A stretch of 64,000 nucleotides of DNA, from NCBI RefSeq assembly GCF_963662255.1, contig NC_085073.1, forward strand, positions 4,953,598 to 5,017,597, given 5' to 3'. This stretch comes from Cinclus cinclus (taxonomy: Eukaryota; Chordata; Aves; Passeriformes; Cinclidae). A program made the translations under genes and the position numbers. The first letter of the stretch is position 1. Each line of letters opens with the position of its first letter. The notes under the pieces were generated by a model. That model saw only the letters and a list, made by a program, of their open reading frames with translations. It ran no database searches and had not been told where the DNA came from. Below are positions 59,833-64,000 of the stretch, piece by piece.

Positions 59833-60237
59833 GGTGCACACACACATTTCCTCGGGATGGACTTTTCCCTAACAGGGCACCAATTTCATCAGGGAGTTGT
59901 GCTGGACCAAAGGCACTGGAGGCGGTGACGGTGGAGCTTCATTCGCTCACGCCCATAGAGATTCTCAGCCAGCTGCCACCCCCGGGAGGTGACATTGCTC
60001 TGCCCTCGGTGCCTGAGCCTGGCCACACCCCGGGGAGGGCAGAGCCAGCAGAGCAGCCGGGATGGAGCTGCGGGCGAGCTCTCCCCTGCAGGGATCCAGG
60101 ATGCTGCGGTAATGAGGGCTGGATAAACACCAGGCATCCATCGGCCCCCAGTGCCGGGCTGAGGGCAGCAGGATGTGAGCGAACGGCAGCCTCGGGGCTG
60201 GGTCTGCAGCTGTACCTGGAGCAGAGCACAGAGGGAT

Positions 60238-60290
60238 TCCCTCTGTCCCCTCTGTCCCCTCTGTCCCCTCTGTCCCCTCTGTCCCCTGTC
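60238..60290. repeat. 9-bp minisatellite, about five and a half copies
   Basis: The unit TCTGTCCCC repeats five times perfectly from 60242, with a partial copy after it. It is C-rich on the + strand, so the minus strand carries regularly spaced GGGG tracts. Confidence 0.92.
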
Positions 60291-60676
60291 CTCCGCCCGT
60301 GTCCGGCAGAGCTGTGATGCTCTGCCACGGCCCTTCGGAACTGACGAGCCCATTTCTCTTCTGCCTCCTCCCCTCTTAGTTTCCAGGGCCCATGAGGATT
60401 AACCCCAAAGCGGTGCCGATCTGTGTGACACCCACAAACACGGCGGGGGGGTCTGAGCACCGGGGCTGCGGTGACTCAGCGACAGCAGCACCTGAGTGCT
60501 TCAATTAGCAGCGGCTCCTGAAGAAGGCGAAATGACTAATGACTAATCTCCTCGCACCATTCCAACCAGTTTTGTTCTCGTTTCATTCAGACAAAAAGCC
60601 TCTGCTGCCTGCTCTGGCTGGGGAGGAGCGAGCCTAGCGAGCAGTGAGTGTAATCCCCGCGGCAGCGATGGGGGCG

Positions 60677-60744
<68 letters not shown>
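60677..60744. repeat. (GCTCCT)n hexamer array, about 11 units
   Basis: Perfect hexamer array over 68 bases, 45 bases upstream of a CR1 fragment. Minus-strand frames read Gln-Glu or Arg-Ser dipeptides and are artefacts. Confidence 0.95.
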
Positions 60745-60788
60745 CCAGCTGCCCCAGCGGTGGCGTTTTGGTGGCAGCTCCGTGGGGT

Positions 60789-60906
60789 GACCAGGCTGGA
60801 CGGGGTTTGGAGCAACCTGGTCGAGTGCAGGTGTCCCTGCCTATGGCAGGAGGTTGGAACGAGAGGATCCTTAGGGTCGCTTCCAGCACAAACCTTTCAG
60901 TGATCC
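60789..60906 (+). mobile_element. CR1 3' end, sense
   Basis: ACCAGGCTGGACGGGGTTTG, GAGCAACCTGGTCGAGTGCA, GGTGTCCCTGCCTATGGCAG and a decayed GGATCCTTAGGGTCGCTTCC tail with CAGTGATCCC. Only the last 118 bases of CR1 remain. Confidence 0.9.
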
Positions 60907-62413
60907 CAGAACTCTGAGTACAGGGGAGGAGGAATGGGGCCGCTGGAGCTCAGCAGGACCTCAGGGTGCAGTAGAGAAAGGGACTTAGGGCTGATTTGGC
61001 TCAGTCCTGCAGGGATCCTTCTGCGTTGAGCTGGGGAAAGTGAGCGTGGCTTGGGAACAAGCCCAGGGGAAGCAAGAGGGTGAGGATAAAGCACCAGGTC
61101 CAGCTGGTGGCTGGGAAGTCCCCCTGGGAGGTCCCCCCACCGTGCTGAGGCTCCTCATCAGCTCTGGCTCATGGTGGGGAAAGCCAAACCCAGCGTGGGT
61201 GAGTTTGGCCCTTCCATACGGAGTGGGTTACATCTGCGGCGAGGCTGTTTGCAGCATCCCACACAGCTCTTCCTTATTTAGCCCAATCCATATTTATCCC
61301 TGAGTCTCCTCTCCCCACACCAGAACCCGTCTCAATGCAGCTACCACGGCACAGAGGGTGAGCTGCAGCCCCCTGAGCAGCTGGGCTGGGAACAGCCCTG
61401 CTGGAAGTGGCCCCGGAGGGGAAGCAGCTGCTGGGTTATTTCCCCAACACAGCAATTCCTGTGTGTAACAAGTTACTACCAGCACTGGGCATGAGGATGC
61501 TCCTGCCTTCATCCAGAGCACACACGTTTGCACCCAGCCAGGCTGGAAACCAAAGAGCTGTTTTAGGCTCCAAAGCTCAGAAGATTCATCAAGATTTTAT
61601 AGCTTTTGCTCTGCAGTTACGAAATGGTGACCACAAGCCAAATACCTCTGTCCTTTACCTTCCCACAACACCGATGACTTTGGTGCAATAGAGAGCAAAC
61701 CTCAGCCTGTCATTTTTCACTGCACAGACAGAGCTCAGCCCATAATGTTCTTGATAAAGCGAAGTACCAATGACACAGCTGAAAAACATCAGTGGAGCAA
61801 AGAGCGGAGAAAACTTCCCAGGGCTTCCATATGGCATTGCTCCATCTTGGATCGTGTTATTATTACATTTCATCCAGCTTTAGCCGCTTTCTGTGTTATC
61901 TGACGCGGGGGAAATGTTGATGGGAGGACTCCGGTGCAGACACTTGGATTCCTCTCCCACCAGTGCCTGCCACATTTGTATTCTCCCCAGGACTGCGCCG
62001 TTTTCAAAATGTTTTGTTAAGTTAATTTGTATCCGCAGCCACTTGTGAATTTTTCAGATTATTTGATCTGTAACTGAACTAACATGAAGAGTAACTATTG
62101 TTCTGCTGGAGCAGACGGTGCTGAAGTGTCTTACGTGTTTGACACGTGCCTGTCTTCTAACCCCGAGTGAAGTCCCCAGGCACCAGCAGTGCTGCTGGAA
62201 ACCAGTCTGGGGATGGCACTGGGTCCCAGCACCGCTCCAGCCTGAGCCGCTGCCCTGCAGAGCCCCAAAAACCCCTCCCTGGGAGGCATTAGCCCCCATT
62301 GCAAATGGGCCCGGGTGGGTAACTGTGCCTCAAGCACGTTCCTGCAGCCCAGGAACATCTGTCTCATGGACACAGGGTTTGGGCAGCGCCTCAGAAGGGC
62401 AGGTTTGCTGGAG
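60907..62413. other. unique sequence
   Basis: 61655-62130 is AT-richer and quiet, containing TATGGCATTGCTCCATCTTG and GTGTTATTATTACATTTCAT. No gene or element is recognised. Confidence 0.4.
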
Positions 62414-62541
62414 CCAAGGCTGAGCTGGATGGGGCTTGGCACAACCTGGGACAGGAGGATGTGCCTGCCCATGGCAGGGGGGAATTAGAGGGGCTTTATG
62501 GTCTCTTCTAACCCAAACCATTCTGGATTCTGTGAGACTCT
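62414..62541 (+). mobile_element. CR1 3' end, sense
   Basis: GAGCTGGATGGGGCTTGGCA, CAACCTGGGACAGGAGGATG, CCTGCCCATGGCAGGGGGG and GGTCTCTTCTAACCCAAACC with ATTCTGGATTCTGTGAG, a CR1 terminus with a partial tail. Confidence 0.92.
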
Positions 62542-63574
62542 ACGGGGTGATGAGCCTCCCAGGGCACCCCCGCCTCCTTTCGCTTAACACCAGACAAGGA
62601 TTTCTATTTTCTGTTTTCCATTTGGCAACTCTGCTGCGTTTGGGCAGTGCTGAGGTCGGGCTCCCTCAGCGTCTGCACCTCTGCAGGAATTAATTCCTCA
62701 CTGGTTTACTGCAGGAAACAAAGCGTTAGGGACTGGGGAGCAAGGCGAGAGCGCAAAGCTTGAGTAAAAGCTCCTGGTGGTGAGCTCGGCTCTACCCTTC
62801 AGCCTCCCCGTCTTGGTACTGCTGCTGCTTGGGAGCCAGGATCCAGTGGGACGACAGCAATGGAGAACCTCTCCATAAGTTCCATCAGGAGATGAGTTTC
62901 TGCCTCACAAAGACCCCAGGCTCAGAAGGGGATGCACTTTTTGAAGTGGTTTCTCAGCTGCTGCTGAGACCTTCTCCCGGAGGGTGTGGATAAGGCAGGT
63001 TCTGGAAGTCAGGGCTTGCTCTGACCTGCTAAAATCTTCCAGTGAGATGAAAGGAAATGGGGATTGAACAGGCCTGTACCCATTTGGCATCTGCAGAAGT
63101 GGTGGCAGCAGTTCCCAGCCTCGGTGCGGGGTCACAGCGCAGGACCCAGGTTTATGGATCGGCACCTGCCCGTCGAGCCGCGAGCGAGCCGGGATCGATC
63201 GCGCCGGGCTGTGGCTGCTGCTTTGGCAGCGTTATTTAAGAACTGAATTCAAACGCCATCAAGGGCAGATCAATAGCTTTTCTCACAACCCACCAGTGAC
63301 CGTGTCTGGGCACAGCGGCTGCAGCTCAGGCTCGCTCTTCACACAGCTTTTATACGGATTAAAACCCAGCAGAAACAACAAAAGGGTTGGAAAAGCAGTT
63401 GGGAGTAAAGCTGGCTCCAGCACAAACCCCAGGTGTCAAGGTCAAGCCCAAACCACTTATTCCTTCAGGTGATAGGAAGTGTGTGTTGGATTTCCAGGAT
63501 AACAATGCTAAAATATCTTATGGGACTGGGCAGGAATCACAGAATGTGTCTGAGAGCCTGGATCACAGCCGGGG
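62542..63574. other. unique sequence with a short CpG-dense patch
   Basis: At 63155-63212, 11 CpGs lie in about 55 bases (GTCGAGCCGCGAGCGAGCCG then GATCGATCGCGCCGG). The rest is unremarkable and no gene is recognised. Confidence 0.45.
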
Positions 63575-63701
63575 TCAGACACGGACGGGGCTTGGAGCAG
63601 CCTGGGGCAGGGAAGGTGTCCCTGCCCACGGCAGGGCTGGGATCAGATGATGTTTGAGGTTCCTCCAACCCAAGCCCTTCCATGATTCCATGATTCCATG
63701 A
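63575..63701 (+). mobile_element. CR1 3' end with intact octamer tail, sense
   Basis: ACACGGACGGGGCTTGGAGC, AGCCTGGGGCAGGGAAGGTG, TCCCTGCCCACGGCAGGG and GTTCCTCCAACCCAAGCCCT, ending in three ATTCCATG-type tail units to 63701. The tandem octamer tail is the hallmark of an intact CR1 3' end and of target-primed integration. Confidence 0.95.
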
Positions 63702-64000
63702 CTACTTCATACTGCAGGAGCACTGCAGAAGCTTCTCTGCGCCAGCCACTGCTGGGCTGGTGAGAAGATGTTGTCATCTGCTTCAGCAGATTGATAAAAA
63801 AACCCCAACCAGGCAGGATTTGGGGCACATCTCCACAGGCTCCACGTGCACCTGAAAACTCACCCATTAGTCATGAGGCCAGGCAGGAATTGCACATCCC
63901 TGCAGTCATTCACGGCTTTATGGCAAGTCATGAGATATTTGGTATTTTCCTTCCAGCAAACAAAAGCAGATGATTAAGGAAGAGGCGCAGCTTGCTCGCT
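63702..64000. other. unique sequence to window end
   Basis: No repeat or gene is recognised. Confidence 0.5.

Overview
The window looks like vertebrate nuclear DNA, most probably from a bird and likely a songbird. The evidence is about thirteen CR1-type LINE fragments, several ending in the avian CR1 tail motif (ATTCYATG)n and sharing one subfamily signature, plus one tRNA-derived SINE with a CR1-like tail that matches the passerine TguSINE1 design as I know it. There is no bacterial, plasmid or viral gene organisation. Base composition is mixed, with scattered short GC-rich/CpG-rich blocks. The species call is inference.

Almost all of the window is non-coding, intergenic or intronic. Long open frames occur but are explained by stop-free tandem repeats or GC-rich DNA. 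I support only three low-to-moderate confidence coding pieces, all on the + strand: a 9226-9375 segment with a splice acceptor, a coiled-coil-like reading and a stop; a 21708-21896 segment with a strong acceptor and a stop; and a 29323-29564 open segment. None could be named.

Layout: 0.4-1.8 kb is a tandem-repeat block dominated by a roughly 900-bp TCACACCT-rich minisatellite. 5.5-6.9 kb holds a SINE, an orphan CpG island and an antisense CR1. 8-11.2 kb holds the best exon candidate and one copy each of two unnamed diverged repeat families, whose partners lie at 42.1 kb (same orientation) and 20.8 kb (inverted). 12-29 kb is mostly unique sequence with homopolymers. 29.9-43.8 kb is the CR1-rich and microsatellite-rich part. 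45.6-48.2 kb contains a G-quadruplex-prone hexamer array, a CpG-rich block with a 21-bp repeat, and a 9-bp minisatellite. 48-59 kb is largely unique, with AT-rich blocks that resemble regulatory DNA. 60-64 kb is again minisatellites and sense-strand CR1 3' ends.

No gene set works together here. The plausible biology is a regulatory or intronic landscape. The most notable signals are the array of about 50 T-box-type half-sites, the two unexplained repeat pairs, the orphan CpG island 3 kb upstream of a candidate terminal exon, and the G4-prone array.
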